From Nodosilinea sp. E11 (GTDB lineage Bacteria > Cyanobacteriota > Cyanobacteriia > Phormidesmidales > Phormidesmidaceae), in contig NZ_CP136520.1 of the NCBI RefSeq assembly GCF_032813545.1, positions 2,784,001-2,848,000 on the forward strand: a DNA stretch of 64,000 nt, read 5' to 3'. Below the pieces are notes generated by a model, which was given only the letters and a program-made list of their open reading frames with translations, did no database searches and had not been told where the DNA came from. Of this stretch, positions 17,849 to 26,632 are shown piece by piece; position 1 is the stretch's first letter, and the number at the start of each line of letters is the position of its first letter. The position numbers and the translations under genes are program-made.

Positions 17849-19042
17849 ATGAAACCAGCCTGGCCCAACGTCCCCCTTAGCCGCTGGTCAAAGCGGCTAT
17901 TCAAGACGCTTTCGCTGTTTATCACCTCAGTTTTTCTGGTCACCAGCCTATCGGTGCCAGGCTACGGTGCCGCCCAGCCGACCGCCCTGACGCCCACCAC
18001 CGCTGCCGAGGCGGGTCTAGAGGGGCTGCTGGCCCAAGACCCCAACACCTCAAATAATGCCACCCTCTACTTCGAAACCCCAACCTTCACGGTCAGCGTT
18101 CACCCTAGAAACACTCAGTTTCTAAGCATGAACGTCTACAACCGCGATACCCGACAGTCTGAACAGCTGGGGGCTCCCGTGGTGTTTCGCGGATCCATCA
18201 ATAGCGACGGTTGGGTAGCCTACGACAGCTACGGGTCGCGCAATGGCCGCAACGTCATTTACCGGGCTAGTGGCAATCGCAATTCGTTTCAGGCCCGGCT
18301 CGAAATTATTGACGCCGCCAGCGATTCAGTGCTGATCAGCCAAAACAGCACTCGCATCGTCGCCCTGAACCTGCCCGCGATCACCCCTGGCCAAGACAAT
18401 ATTTTGGCCCGCACCCTGGTGGGCTTCGACACCCAAAACTACTCGGTGCGGGTGTTTACCGATGCCGGTGTGACCAAAATGAATGTGTACAACAAGAACT
18501 CCGGGCAGCAGGTGGTCAATGGTCAGCCCGCGACGGCTGAAGTGCCCGGCATGGCTCCCTACGAGTGCTGGGTGACCTATTTTGGCGGTCAAGGGTTTGC
18601 CGGTACGGCGGCCCGCTACTTTATTCGAGTCAGCGGCGACGGTCAGGCGCTGCTAGAGGCGATCGGGGCCAATGGTGCGGTGCTATTGTCAGAGCCTCGG
18701 GTCAGCACTGCGCCCCTGGTGACCAATATTCCCCAGGCCGATCGCCCGGCCTGCTTTGGCGATAGCGGCACGGTCAGCGGGTCGCTGGCTCCCTTCATTG
18801 CCGCCGTGTTTGGCGGCGAAGCGGAGCTGCAACAGGTGCGCCAGGTGCTCACCCCTGCAGGGGGCCGAGGCGTGGGCGGTCTGACCTGCGTGATTAACCC
18901 CCAGTTTGAGAGCGCCCCCCAAGGTCGGTTTATCAATGCGGCTGAGTGTAACGATCGCAACGACGCCGGAGCTGTAGTGAGCTTCCTGCGCGGGCGCGGG
19001 CTCAACTCGCGGTTGGTCTACCGCAATTTCCGGTATCGCTAG
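17849..19042 (+). CDS. Secreted protein of unknown function with two similar domains
   Basis: 397 residues. A basic start and hydrophobic core (TLSLFITSVFLVTSLSVPGYG) form a signal peptide cut near residue 41. Two related beta-rich units follow: about residues 70-165 (YFETPTFTVSVHPRN, MNVYNRDTRQ) and 185-285 (DTQNYSVRVFTDAG, MNVYNKNSGQ). The C-terminal 100 residues contain cysteines near 307, 350 and 371 that could form a disulfide. A ribosome binding site AGGGAG precedes the ATG and a good terminator follows the stop, so it is a single-gene unit. I do not recognise a family with known function. Confidence 0.7.
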   Translation: MKPAWPNVPLSRWSKRLFKTLSLFITSVFLVTSLSVPGYGAAQPTALTPTTAAEAGLEGLLAQDPNTSNNATLYFETPTFTVSVHPRNTQFLSMNVYNRDTRQSEQLGAPVVFRGSINSDGWVAYDSYGSRNGRNVIYRASGNRNSFQARLEIIDAASDSVLISQNSTRIVALNLPAITPGQDNILARTLVGFDTQNYSVRVFTDAGVTKMNVYNKNSGQQVVNGQPATAEVPGMAPYECWVTYFGGQGFAGTAARYFIRVSGDGQALLEAIGANGAVLLSEPRVSTAPLVTNIPQADRPACFGDSGTVSGSLAPFIAAVFGGEAELQQVRQVLTPAGGRGVGGLTCVINPQFESAPQGRFINAAECNDRNDAGAVVSFLRGRGLNSRLVYRNFRYR

Positions 19043-19078
19043 GGCCAAGGTGCGAGTTCAACCAAGTCTGATTTAGAC

Positions 19079-19109
19079 CAGGGGCCGCGATCGCGGCCCC
19101 TGATTTTTT
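19079..19109 (+). terminator. Intrinsic terminator built on a HIP1-centred palindrome
   Basis: CAGGGGCCGCGA and its exact complement form a 24-bp palindrome at 19079-19102 with GCGATCGC in the centre (19087-19094), followed by ATTTTTT. It lies 37 bp after the stop of the secreted-protein gene. Confidence 0.85.
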
Positions 19110-19469
19110 GCGGTTTGGTTTATAGCCATCGCTATAAGCGCCCGCCACCTCCCATCAGGGCGGTTCTGTTGTAAGGTGGGCCTAGGTGTTTTCTACGCAA
19201 TGGTGATGTTTCTGTATAGCTGTGGCCAGATCTCTCCAGGGGCTGGCGACGTAGATAGGCTATAGCTAGAGACAACAATCACCGCATACTGTTGCCCTAA
19301 GGGCCTGTTTCTAGGGGTTTAGGCGCACTGTGGCGATCGCGTCCCCCACTTTTGCTGAGTTGCAGGGCAAAGTTGGGTAAATCTGCGATCGCGCTCCAGG
19401 CGCACCCCGTTAAACCACGGCTCTGGGCTTGGCGTCGAGATCATAGTCCTTGATTGAGAGGAGACACCG
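19110..19469. other. Intergenic region before the metalloprotease gene
   Basis: About 360 bases with no supportable gene. It contains several HIP1-type sites (GCGATCGC) and near its end the GAGAGGAGA ribosome binding site for the gene at 19470. No promoter elements can be named with confidence. Confidence 0.35.
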
Positions 19470-21260
19470 ATGGGGACTCACCCACTGTGGGCTGCGGACT
19501 GGGGCGGGTTAGAGACAGCGCTTTTGCCTGAGTTCGCCAGGCTGATGGGGGCAGACCGTGGCGACACCGCCGCCTGGATGGCCCTTGCAGAGGGCTGGAC
19601 GGGGGCGATCGCTAGCCCGGCAGTCACCGAGGCGATCGCCCCAGCTGTCAAGACGGCCCTTCAGCAGTTAGAGCGGGCAGACTGGCCCCCTGAGCTGAGC
19701 GCCAGACCCCGTTGGCAAAATCTGGGCCAAATTCTCAAAACATTCGATGTCTCGGCAGGGTTGTTCTCACTAGCGCCAGCGGAAGAAGACCTCGGCGGCG
19801 AGGGCGATCGGCTGACCGGCTGGGGAGATGCTACCCACCTGCGGGCCTGCGCTTGCCGCCAATGCCAGTCTGCGGCGAGTGACGGGCTGGCACCGGTCGA
19901 TAGCACGGGGCAGTTTTTTAGCGAGAGCGGCGTTGACGCACTGCTGAGCGGCTATCGACTCGACACTAGCTTTGATACCAATATCACCTTTAGCTTTGTC
20001 AACAGCTTCACCGCCCCAAGCTACAACAGCCCCAACAACGAGCGGGTGGCTGAGGTAAGCGATCCGATCAAACACAGCGTTCGCACGATTTTAAAGAGCT
20101 ATATTGAGCCGCTAATCAATCTAACCTTTACAGAAGTGGCGGAGTCGCCGGACAATTTTGGCCAAATACGGCTGATGTTTTCTGACTTGGGCGGCTTTGG
20201 GGGGTATGCCTACGCCTACTACCCCGATGCGACTGGCTTCTATAGCGTCGGTAGCGATGTGCATTTGAGCGATCGCTACAGCGACCCCGCCGTCGCCCCC
20301 TACAACAACTTTGCCTCTGGCCCTGGCAGCCACGGCTATACCACCCTAATTCACGAGATTGGCCACGCCCTGGGGCTAAAGCACCCCGGCAACTACAATG
20401 CGGGCGGTGGCGGAACGGCGGGGCCTTATCTAGCCGCAAATCTCGACAACTTGGGCAACACGGTGATGACCTACAACTTTGGCGGGTTTGCCCCAACCAC
20501 GCTAATGCCCTTAGACATTGCGGCACTACAGTCGATGTATGGCGCTAAAGCATTTAACGCCAACGATACGATCTATAGCTTTACCCACACCCACGCCTAC
20601 AGCACCGAGGGCAGTTCTCCGTTTACGGCGGGTGGTGCAGCCTCCCAACGCCTTACCCTGGTCGATAGCGGTGGGGTAGATACGCTAGTTCTCTCAACTC
20701 TGCCGTTCAACGAATCGGGCTATCGCATTGATCTGCGGCCCGGCGGCAGCCTCTCTACCCAGGCCGACTTTGACAACGTGACCGGGTTGGCCAGCCGGGG
20801 CACCTGGCTCAGCCTCGACACCACCATCGAAAACGTGATTAATTCGTCGAGTGACGACTTAATCATTGCCAATGGGGCGGCCAATGTATTTGGCGGCTAC
20901 GATCTGTTTACCCCTACCGGCCATGATGTGATTGTGGGGGCCAATCGTCAAGATTTGCTCGATCTAAGCGCCTTTTCGCGCGCCAATGTCACCCGCAGCC
21001 GACGCGGCAACGATCGCTTGATTGATCTGGGAGCCGGGCGATCGATCACCCTCAGCGATTACTACGCTACCCCAGCACGGCAGCGCGTGCGGGTGCAGTT
21101 TGCCCAGCCGGCGGCCCTGCCGGTGGCGGCTGTCGAAGATCTGGCAGGCTTGAGCTTAGGCAGCACCGGCGCTGCCACTGACTTAGATCTCAACCCTTTG
21201 CCCCCAGAGCCGCTGGTGGCCCTTGGGGCCGCAGAACTAGTGCCTCAAGGCTTGGGCTAA
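19470..21260 (+). CDS. Serralysin-like zinc metalloprotease (M10 family)
   Basis: 596 residues with a strong ribosome binding site. The zinc site HEIGHALGLKH puts ligands at H295, H299 and H305, and the Met-turn NTVMTYNF has its methionine near 333. The C-terminal part (roughly 360-540) matches the M10 serralysin C-terminal region, including IENVINSSSDDLIIANGAAN and FGGYD. There is no classical signal peptide, consistent with type I secretion, though few clear calcium-binding GGxGxD repeats remain. The N-terminal 150 residues are extra and include a cysteine cluster (ACACRQCQ). It would cleave proteins outside the cell. Its stop overlaps that of the convergent thyX. Confidence 0.88.
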   Translation: MGTHPLWAADWGGLETALLPEFARLMGADRGDTAAWMALAEGWTGAIASPAVTEAIAPAVKTALQQLERADWPPELSARPRWQNLGQILKTFDVSAGLFSLAPAEEDLGGEGDRLTGWGDATHLRACACRQCQSAASDGLAPVDSTGQFFSESGVDALLSGYRLDTSFDTNITFSFVNSFTAPSYNSPNNERVAEVSDPIKHSVRTILKSYIEPLINLTFTEVAESPDNFGQIRLMFSDLGGFGGYAYAYYPDATGFYSVGSDVHLSDRYSDPAVAPYNNFASGPGSHGYTTLIHEIGHALGLKHPGNYNAGGGGTAGPYLAANLDNLGNTVMTYNFGGFAPTTLMPLDIAALQSMYGAKAFNANDTIYSFTHTHAYSTEGSSPFTAGGAASQRLTLVDSGGVDTLVLSTLPFNESGYRIDLRPGGSLSTQADFDNVTGLASRGTWLSLDTTIENVINSSSDDLIIANGAANVFGGYDLFTPTGHDVIVGANRQDLLDLSAFSRANVTRSRRGNDRLIDLGAGRSITLSDYYATPARQRVRVQFAQPAALPVAAVEDLAGLSLGSTGAATDLDLNPLPPEPLVALGAAELVPQGLG

Positions 21261-21979
21261 GGGGCCAGGCGAGCTTTTTTGAGGCGGTTGTCTTCGTACC
21301 AGGCGGCGATCGCGGGTACCCAGGCTTGAAAGTGGGGCCAGATTGCTTCGCACATTTTTTGCGCCTCTAGCTGGGCATCGGCCTTCCAGCGCAGGTCGAG
21401 CAGGTGCATGACCGATCGCACATTGGCCGACATCACCCAGTGCTGGCGAATGTCGAAGGGAATCAGCCCCCGAGCATGCTCTTCGGCAAAGCCCTGATCA
21501 ATGCGAATCTTGTAGCGGCGGCTGGCCTCTAGGCACCAGTCGAGATCCTGCTGACGAGCCTCGGCGGTGTACTCGTACTTCTTGCCCTGGCGATCGCTGT
21601 AGAAACCCAAAGGCCTCAGGTAAAAAACCTCTTCGACCTCGCGCTTGCCGTCTACAACGTCTAGAATGCGCTGGCCGGTATACCGAAAACTCTGAACATC
21701 GAAGCTCACGCCAACCCGATGAGTCCGGATCTGCTGCATGGTGCTGTGGGGAAACCAGCCCACGTTAAACACAATCTGCGGGTGCTCCAGCGGGCCGTAG
21801 TGGCCGCGTCCGCCCTTGAGCAGGCTGGTGACCAGAATTTCACCGCAGCGCTCTTCGCTGGGCCAAGCATCGCGATCGTGCGCCACAAAGCCCTCGGCGT
21901 AGTCTTGGTGCATGGCGGCATACATAGTCTGTTGAGGGTTTGGGGTCTGAGAAATGACCTCAACGGTGAAGCGATCCAT
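21257..21979 (-). CDS. thyX: Flavin-dependent thymidylate synthase ThyX
   Basis: 240 residues, typical for ThyX. The flavin/dUMP-binding signature is RTHRVGVSFDVQSFR at 85-99, and the fold is supported by GPLEHPQIVFNV and by the C-terminal ANVRSVMHLLDLRWKADAQ. It makes dTMP from dUMP using methylenetetrahydrofolate, FAD and NADPH, in place of ThyA. It lies 32 bp downstream of the membrane protein gene at 22012-23076 on the same strand and may be cotranscribed with it. Its 3' end overlaps the convergent protease gene by four bases. Confidence 0.95.
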   Translation of the reverse strand: MDRFTVEVISQTPNPQQTMYAAMHQDYAEGFVAHDRDAWPSEERCGEILVTSLLKGGRGHYGPLEHPQIVFNVGWFPHSTMQQIRTHRVGVSFDVQSFRYTGQRILDVVDGKREVEEVFYLRPLGFYSDRQGKKYEYTAEARQQDLDWCLEASRRYKIRIDQGFAEEHARGLIPFDIRQHWVMSANVRSVMHLLDLRWKADAQLEAQKMCEAIWPHFQAWVPAIAAWYEDNRLKKARLAP

Positions 21980-22011
21980 AGCTTATTTTTTAGGGTTGGA
22001 TGGTCTAGGGG

Positions 22012-23076
22012 TTAGATGTCTGCGTATTCGACGTATTCGACGGTGCGCCGCCCTTTAGGAGCAGGTTCAGCCGCAGGGGTCGGCGCTGTGGGGGTAGAGA
22101 CCTCTGGCGTTTCTGCTAACGCGATCGCGGCATGCTGCTCCGGACTAGCTTGCCCTGGCGATGCGTCTAGATGCCCCCCTTGTGAAGGCTGGAGAGAGTC
22201 TGAAAGATCTGGGGCTGCCACCCACTGAGTTGCTAAGGTTGAATGGCTTAGCTCAGCCGGGCCAGAGGCAGCGTTGGCCACAAAGGCAGCGGCAGCGCCA
22301 GGGGGTAGGGGCTTGGCCGATCGCAGTAAAGCCTGCCCTTCTTCGAGCGCCGATCGCACGATCGCATCACTCTCCTGACTGAGCCGAATCGCAAAGCAGT
22401 CGAGCAGGTGCGATCGCACCGATACTCCCACCAGATAGGCTTCATCGGTCTGCCCCAGCCGCACCAGTCGCCGCACCGCCACCAGCCGCTTGAGCGGATC
22501 GGGATGGCTCAGCACCGATAGGTTGTGCTCTACCTGCGCGACCGGGGCCGCATTCCACCGATCGCGGCCAGTCTCAGCCGACCGAGACGATCGCACCAGC
22601 GCCCCTAGGGCAAACAACGCTAGCGCCCCCTGCCCAGTAAGCAGCAGCGCCATCAGCAGTGAGTGAGTACTGTGCCACAGGGCACTAAAGGTGTAGGTAC
22701 TCACCCCTGCCACCAAACTGAGCACCAACGCCTGTTGCTGAGGCGTGGCGGGCAGCGGCAGCCCCTTTTGTAGCCGATCAACTAAGCTCTGGCGCTGGCG
22801 GGGCGAGAGCTGCAACAACTGCTGGTAGGCCACCAAGCCAATTCCGGCGGAGATCACCAGGGCACCGTTGACTAAGCCCAGGGCCAAACTGCCCACCCCC
22901 AACCCCCACATTTGCGGGTGTTTGGGGCGCGGCAGCGACAATAGTGATGACCGCCACCCCCGCCGCTGCACCACTAGGGGCGATCGCGGCGGCGGCGGCG
23001 GCGAAATATCTAAAGCAGGGCGAGAAATGACAGGAGAAACCACAGGAAGTTGTTGAAAGTAGGCGTGATCGATCAA
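22012..23076 (-). CDS. Membrane protein with helical repeat-like region, unknown function
   Basis: 354 residues. The frame upstream is closed by TAA two codons before, so translation must begin at the TTG at 23076 or a later codon (a GTG at 23043 is possible). Residues 1-50 are proline-rich. Two hydrophobic segments lie near 58-85 and 115-165. A helical, HEAT-like stretch follows (DPLKRLVAVRRLVRLGQ, SDAIVRSALEEGQALLRSA). The last 90 residues are low-complexity Ala/Pro/Thr. It precedes thyX by 32 bp on the same strand. I cannot assign a function. Confidence 0.6.
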   Translation of the reverse strand: MIDHAYFQQLPVVSPVISRPALDISPPPPPRSPLVVQRRGWRSSLLSLPRPKHPQMWGLGVGSLALGLVNGALVISAGIGLVAYQQLLQLSPRQRQSLVDRLQKGLPLPATPQQQALVLSLVAGVSTYTFSALWHSTHSLLMALLLTGQGALALFALGALVRSSRSAETGRDRWNAAPVAQVEHNLSVLSHPDPLKRLVAVRRLVRLGQTDEAYLVGVSVRSHLLDCFAIRLSQESDAIVRSALEEGQALLRSAKPLPPGAAAAFVANAASGPAELSHSTLATQWVAAPDLSDSLQPSQGGHLDASPGQASPEQHAAIALAETPEVSTPTAPTPAAEPAPKGRRTVEYVEYADI

Positions 23077-23165
23077 GGCTTAGCATAGCTTGCCCCCCTG
23101 CTCATAGACCCGTTTTTGCAGGAAAACTAAAAGCTGGAGCAATCCACCATAGGTCTGTTAACGCC

Positions 23166-23231
23166 GCCCACCCGCCCACCCGCCCACCTATCCACCCATC
23201 CACCCATCCACCCATCCACGCTCCCACCCCC
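23166..23231. repeat. Tandem CCCATCCA / CCCGCCCA mini-repeat
   Basis: A simple repeat of 4-9 bp units (three or four CCCACCCG-type, then CCATCCACC-type units), ending in a C-run. It sits between two leftward genes just after the DUF6765-like gene. Such tracts change length readily by slippage. Confidence 0.7.
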
Positions 23232-23239
23232 CCACGCCC

Positions 23240-24301
23240 CTACGCCACGCAGATGCCGTACTGGGGCAGTAGATCATGGATGACGTAAAAGTGATGGGCC
23301 TGGAGAGCATCGTGAAACAGCTTCCAGTCGCTGGTGAGAAAGCTGGGAGAGTAGGCCAGGCGCGTTTCCTTGCGATCGCCCTCACCCACAATGCCCAGCG
23401 CCTGATGCTTCCAAGACCCGTAACCCTTGGCAACATAGCTCACCCTAGCTGGGCCAAAGCTAAAGGCCCCCTGGGCAATGTGGGCCAGCCACTGCTGGTG
23501 GCGGCTGTCGCCTTCACCGCGAGTAGATTCAAACAGGGCGGCAATGGTAGCTTTGTCGGCATCTAGCAGGCCCTCAACGGGGGCATTGGGGTCGCCCAAC
23601 TGATACCGCTGCATGGCTTTGCACATTTCATTGGCAGCAGTCAGATAATCTTTGGGGTTGTCGCGGCTAATTTTTTCGCCCCGGCCATTGGTGTAGCCCC
23701 AGCGCAGGTAAGGGCGATCGGGGTTGCTGAGCACCGTGCCGTGGCCCAAAGGCAGCGCCCCGCTAATAAAAAAGTTAGACAAGCGATTTTTCAGGTTTTG
23801 GTCGGGGTTGTTGTTGCCGTCTACCAAGTCTCGGGCGTTGTTGATCACGTGGCTAACGCCCGCAAAGCCCTGGTGAGCCCAGGTATCAGCAAAAACATGG
23901 AGAGTAATGCCCAAGCGGTGCAGACCGTAGCTGCGATCGCGTTGGTCAATGCATTCGCGCACCATGGCTTGAGCGACAGGGCTGTTGGGGCGGCAGATCA
24001 GCTTTTCGATGAAGGAGCCTGGTGGGTCTTGCCCGGCGGGCAACCCACCGTTGCCGGGTAAGAAATGAAAGGGGATCCACACTTTATAGTTGGCGAGTTC
24101 TTTGAAGTTGCGGTAGTCGAGCAGTTTGTGGGCCGAGCTGATGCGATCGAACATGGCCCCGTTGTCAAACCGAATTAAGCCTGCCTGGGTCGAGTCGTCA
24201 ACGTACTGAGCACAGTAGGCCACAACACTGGCCTCTCTATGCTCAAACCCTGCCAAGCGGGCGCACACATAGGTGACCCCGTGGTGAAAATCAATTTGCA
24301 T
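23240..24301 (-). CDS. DUF6765 family protein, zinc-phospholipase-C-like fold
   Basis: 353 residues. It opens MQIDFHHGVTYVCARLAGF, and goes on to CAQYVDDSTQAGLIRFDNGA, the start pattern of the DUF6765 family. Histidine-rich segments (HRLGITLHVFADTWAHQGFAG near 125-150, and HHFYVIHDLLPQYG near the end) are spaced like the metal ligands of zinc-dependent phospholipase C. A hydrolytic role on phospholipid or a similar ester is an inference; members have not been characterised as far as I know. There is no signal peptide. It appears to be a single-gene unit. Confidence 0.75.
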   Translation of the reverse strand: MQIDFHHGVTYVCARLAGFEHREASVVAYCAQYVDDSTQAGLIRFDNGAMFDRISSAHKLLDYRNFKELANYKVWIPFHFLPGNGGLPAGQDPPGSFIEKLICRPNSPVAQAMVRECIDQRDRSYGLHRLGITLHVFADTWAHQGFAGVSHVINNARDLVDGNNNPDQNLKNRLSNFFISGALPLGHGTVLSNPDRPYLRWGYTNGRGEKISRDNPKDYLTAANEMCKAMQRYQLGDPNAPVEGLLDADKATIAALFESTRGEGDSRHQQWLAHIAQGAFSFGPARVSYVAKGYGSWKHQALGIVGEGDRKETRLAYSPSFLTSDWKLFHDALQAHHFYVIHDLLPQYGICVA

Positions 24302-24486
24302 AGCACTGGTTGACTAGGGGCATAAAACAGCATGCCCCAAAATCAGTGCCCAAATCTTAGAAGACCAAGGCCTTCTGCCAGGTTAAGGATTGCGATCGCT
24401 GCCCCAACGAGATAGCTTTGCGGGATCGGCCACAAACCTAGTTCGGAGTACCGCAGGATAGGATCCCCGAAGTCTCTACGGCTTCC

Positions 24487-25047
24487 CTACTGCGATGATC
24501 GCGCAAAAGACTGGTGAATGCCCATCAGCACCGGATCCATATTACCTGTGGTGTCGCCGTAGTAGCTAGTAATGGTAGCGGTGGCCGTGGGGTAGCCCAC
24601 GTAGGTGATAAACGCATTAGGCAAATCATCCGGAATCTCACTCACCCATAGGCGCACGGCGGTGACCCCGTCAATGGTGGCGGCATCGTAACGGGTGACG
24701 GTGTAGCCCTTTTCCCGCAGGGCTTCGAGCGATTCACCCACCACCTGTCGCGGGGGCGCATTTTGCCAGCTCACCTCGGTGCGTATTGCGGGGAGGTGGC
24801 CGTTGGCCCCAGTGCTTTCGGCAACCACCTGAGGAGCCTCGGCCCGTTCGTCAATCTGCCACCCAACCGGAAACGCGATCGAAAACAAGTCTGCGTAGGT
24901 GTAGCTGCGGGTTTCTAGGGCGGGTACAGTGGGTGCAGCCTCAGCGGCGGCCACCCGGTCGTCTGAAGCCTGCACCCAAGCCGGAGCGATCGCCCCGATC
25001 AAGGCAGCGGCCCCTAGCGCCAATCCCAACGATTTCAGGTATTGCAT
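24487..25047 (-). CDS. Exported protein with PsbP/Mog1-like features
   Basis: About 186 residues. Two ATG codons lie in tandem (25050 and 25047) after AGGAGA; the second has the better spacing. A signal peptide (YLKSLGLALGAAALIGAIAPAWVQA) is cut near residue 27. The mature part has the strand pattern of small PsbP/DUF1795-like proteins (YADLFSIAFPVGWQIDER, then VRLWVSEIPDD and FITYVGY), but the match is weak, and a photosystem role should not be assumed. It is divergent from rsmI with about 150 bp between. Confidence 0.6.
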   Translation of the reverse strand: MQYLKSLGLALGAAALIGAIAPAWVQASDDRVAAAEAAPTVPALETRSYTYADLFSIAFPVGWQIDERAEAPQVVAESTGANGHLPAIRTEVSWQNAPPRQVVGESLEALREKGYTVTRYDAATIDGVTAVRLWVSEIPDDLPNAFITYVGYPTATATITSYYGDTTGNMDPVLMGIHQSFARSSQ

Positions 25048-25197
25048 CATCACTCTCCTTTGCACAGACTTGATCACGCTCAGTCACTGTCGTTTAGTAT
25101 GGCCCATGGTATGTGCTGCGCAGTGGGCCTCGGGCCAGACTCTGGCGATCGCCCCCAGGCAGTACGCTAGCCTGTAAGAACGTCTATCGCTACACCC

Positions 25198-26076
25198 ATG
25201 CCCCCGGCCCCCGACTCTGACCCCAAACCCGGCCATCTCTACGTGGTGGGCACCCCCCTGGGCAACCTGGAAGATATGACTTTCCGCGCCGTGCGAATGT
25301 TGCAGTCGGTGGATCTAATCGCCGCCGAAGACACCCGCCACACGGGCAAACTGCTCCAGCATTTTCAAATCACCACGCCGCAGATCAGCTACCACGAGCA
25401 CAACCGCCACAGCCGCATTAGCGAGGTGCTGCACCACCTGCAAGCCCGCCAGCAGGCCGTTGCCCTAGTCAGCGATGCCGGTATGCCAGGCATTTCTGAC
25501 CCTGGCTATGAGCTAATTGCCGCCTGCATTGAAGCACAGATTCCGGTGATCCCCATTCCGGGGCCAACGGCGGCGATTACGGCGCTGTGCGTGGCGGGGT
25601 TGCCCAGCGATCGCTTTGTCTTCGAGGGCTTTCTGCCACTGAAGGGTAAGGAGAGAACCACGCGGTTAGAGGCGATCGCCCAAGAAAGTCGCACCGTCAT
25701 TCTCTACGAAGCGCCCCACAAGCTAATCAAAACCCTGGAGGATTTGGTTGCTGCCCTAGGGGGCGATCGCCCCGTTACCCTGGGCCGCGAACTGACCAAG
25801 CGCTTCGAAGAATTTTGGCGCGGCACCCTGGCCGAGGCCCTGGCCCATTACCAGAGCGAAGCCCCCAAGGGCGAGTTCACCGTCGTTATTCAAGGTGCGA
25901 CCCGCGAAACGCCCGTGCTTTCACCCGAAGCCATCCGAGCAGAGCTAGAGCAGTTGCTGCGGCAGGGCATGTCTCGCGCCGATGCCAGCCGCCAACTCGC
26001 CAAAGCAACTGGACAGCCCAAAAAGACGATCTATCAGCTTTCCCTCGGAATTGATAGCGATGGCTTTCTGAGCTAA
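25198..26076 (+). CDS. rsmI: 16S rRNA 2'-O-ribose C1402 methyltransferase RsmI
   Basis: 292 residues, the usual length. The tetrapyrrole-methylase fold shows GTPLGNLEDMTFRAV near 18-32, AAEDTRHTGKLLQ, SDAGMPGISDPGYEL and PIPGPTAAITAL, and the RsmI-specific FEGFLPLKGKERTTRLE. It methylates the ribose of C1402 in the decoding centre of 16S rRNA using S-adenosylmethionine. The C-terminal helix-turn region (GMSRADASRQLAKATGQPKK) is also typical. It stands alone; RsmH is not in view. Confidence 0.95.
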   Translation: MPPAPDSDPKPGHLYVVGTPLGNLEDMTFRAVRMLQSVDLIAAEDTRHTGKLLQHFQITTPQISYHEHNRHSRISEVLHHLQARQQAVALVSDAGMPGISDPGYELIAACIEAQIPVIPIPGPTAAITALCVAGLPSDRFVFEGFLPLKGKERTTRLEAIAQESRTVILYEAPHKLIKTLEDLVAALGGDRPVTLGRELTKRFEEFWRGTLAEALAHYQSEAPKGEFTVVIQGATRETPVLSPEAIRAELEQLLRQGMSRADASRQLAKATGQPKKTIYQLSLGIDSDGFLS

Positions 26077-26246
26077 CGACTGGATGTTCCTCGGCTTATC
26101 TCCCTCCACTGGCTGTGAAAGATTACTCCCACAGGCGATTCAGTCTGAACAGCCAATGACTATGGTTGGTGGTACGAAGTTCATCAGGGTTAGCTGTCAC
26201 AGATAACGTTGTTGAGCCCAGGTGTTTAGCATGGAAAGCTATCAAC

Positions 26247-26555
26247 ATGAACGAAACCCTCGACCTTAGTGTGGAAGATGAATACTGGCGTCATAACTAC
26301 GCCACTCGCCCCTACGTAGAGCCTGATCATAGCTACGAAGACTACAGCCCCGCCTACCGCACCGGTTATGAAGGCTATTCCACCTATGCAAAGGATGGAT
26401 CGACCTACAAGGATGCTGAGCCCCATCTCAGAACGCGGTACGAGCAAGAGTATGGCTCCAGCCGCCTAAGCTGGGATACCGCTCGGCACGCCAGCCAGGA
26501 CGCTTGGGATCGTCTAGAACAAGGCGCTGCTGTCAACGACGCTAATAACGGGTAG
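26247..26555 (+). CDS. Small YWR-domain protein, paralogue of the gene at 1458
   Basis: 102 residues from the ATG at 26247. A longer frame from 26166 is not supported. Nearly the whole protein is the aromatic-rich domain seen at the C-terminus of the glycine-zipper protein at 1458-1982: DEYWRHNYATRPYVEP, then YEDYSPAYRTGYEGYSTY, and RHASQDAWDRLEQGAA. The central 18 residues DYSPAYRTGYEGYSTY plus flanks are almost identical between the two. It has no membrane segment. It may form a soluble counterpart of the membrane-linked version. Function unknown. Confidence 0.75.
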   Translation: MNETLDLSVEDEYWRHNYATRPYVEPDHSYEDYSPAYRTGYEGYSTYAKDGSTYKDAEPHLRTRYEQEYGSSRLSWDTARHASQDAWDRLEQGAAVNDANNG

Positions 26556-26632
26556 AGAGCTAGCGTACTTAGAAGCTCAGGCGCGATCGCCTCTCATGAC
26601 GTTCCCTTCTGGTTCTCTAGTCCGCCTTCTCT

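Noticed and set aside
23166..23231. Possible CRISPR-like array in the tandem C-rich tract
   Set aside because: Units are only 4-9 bp with no spacers of constant length.
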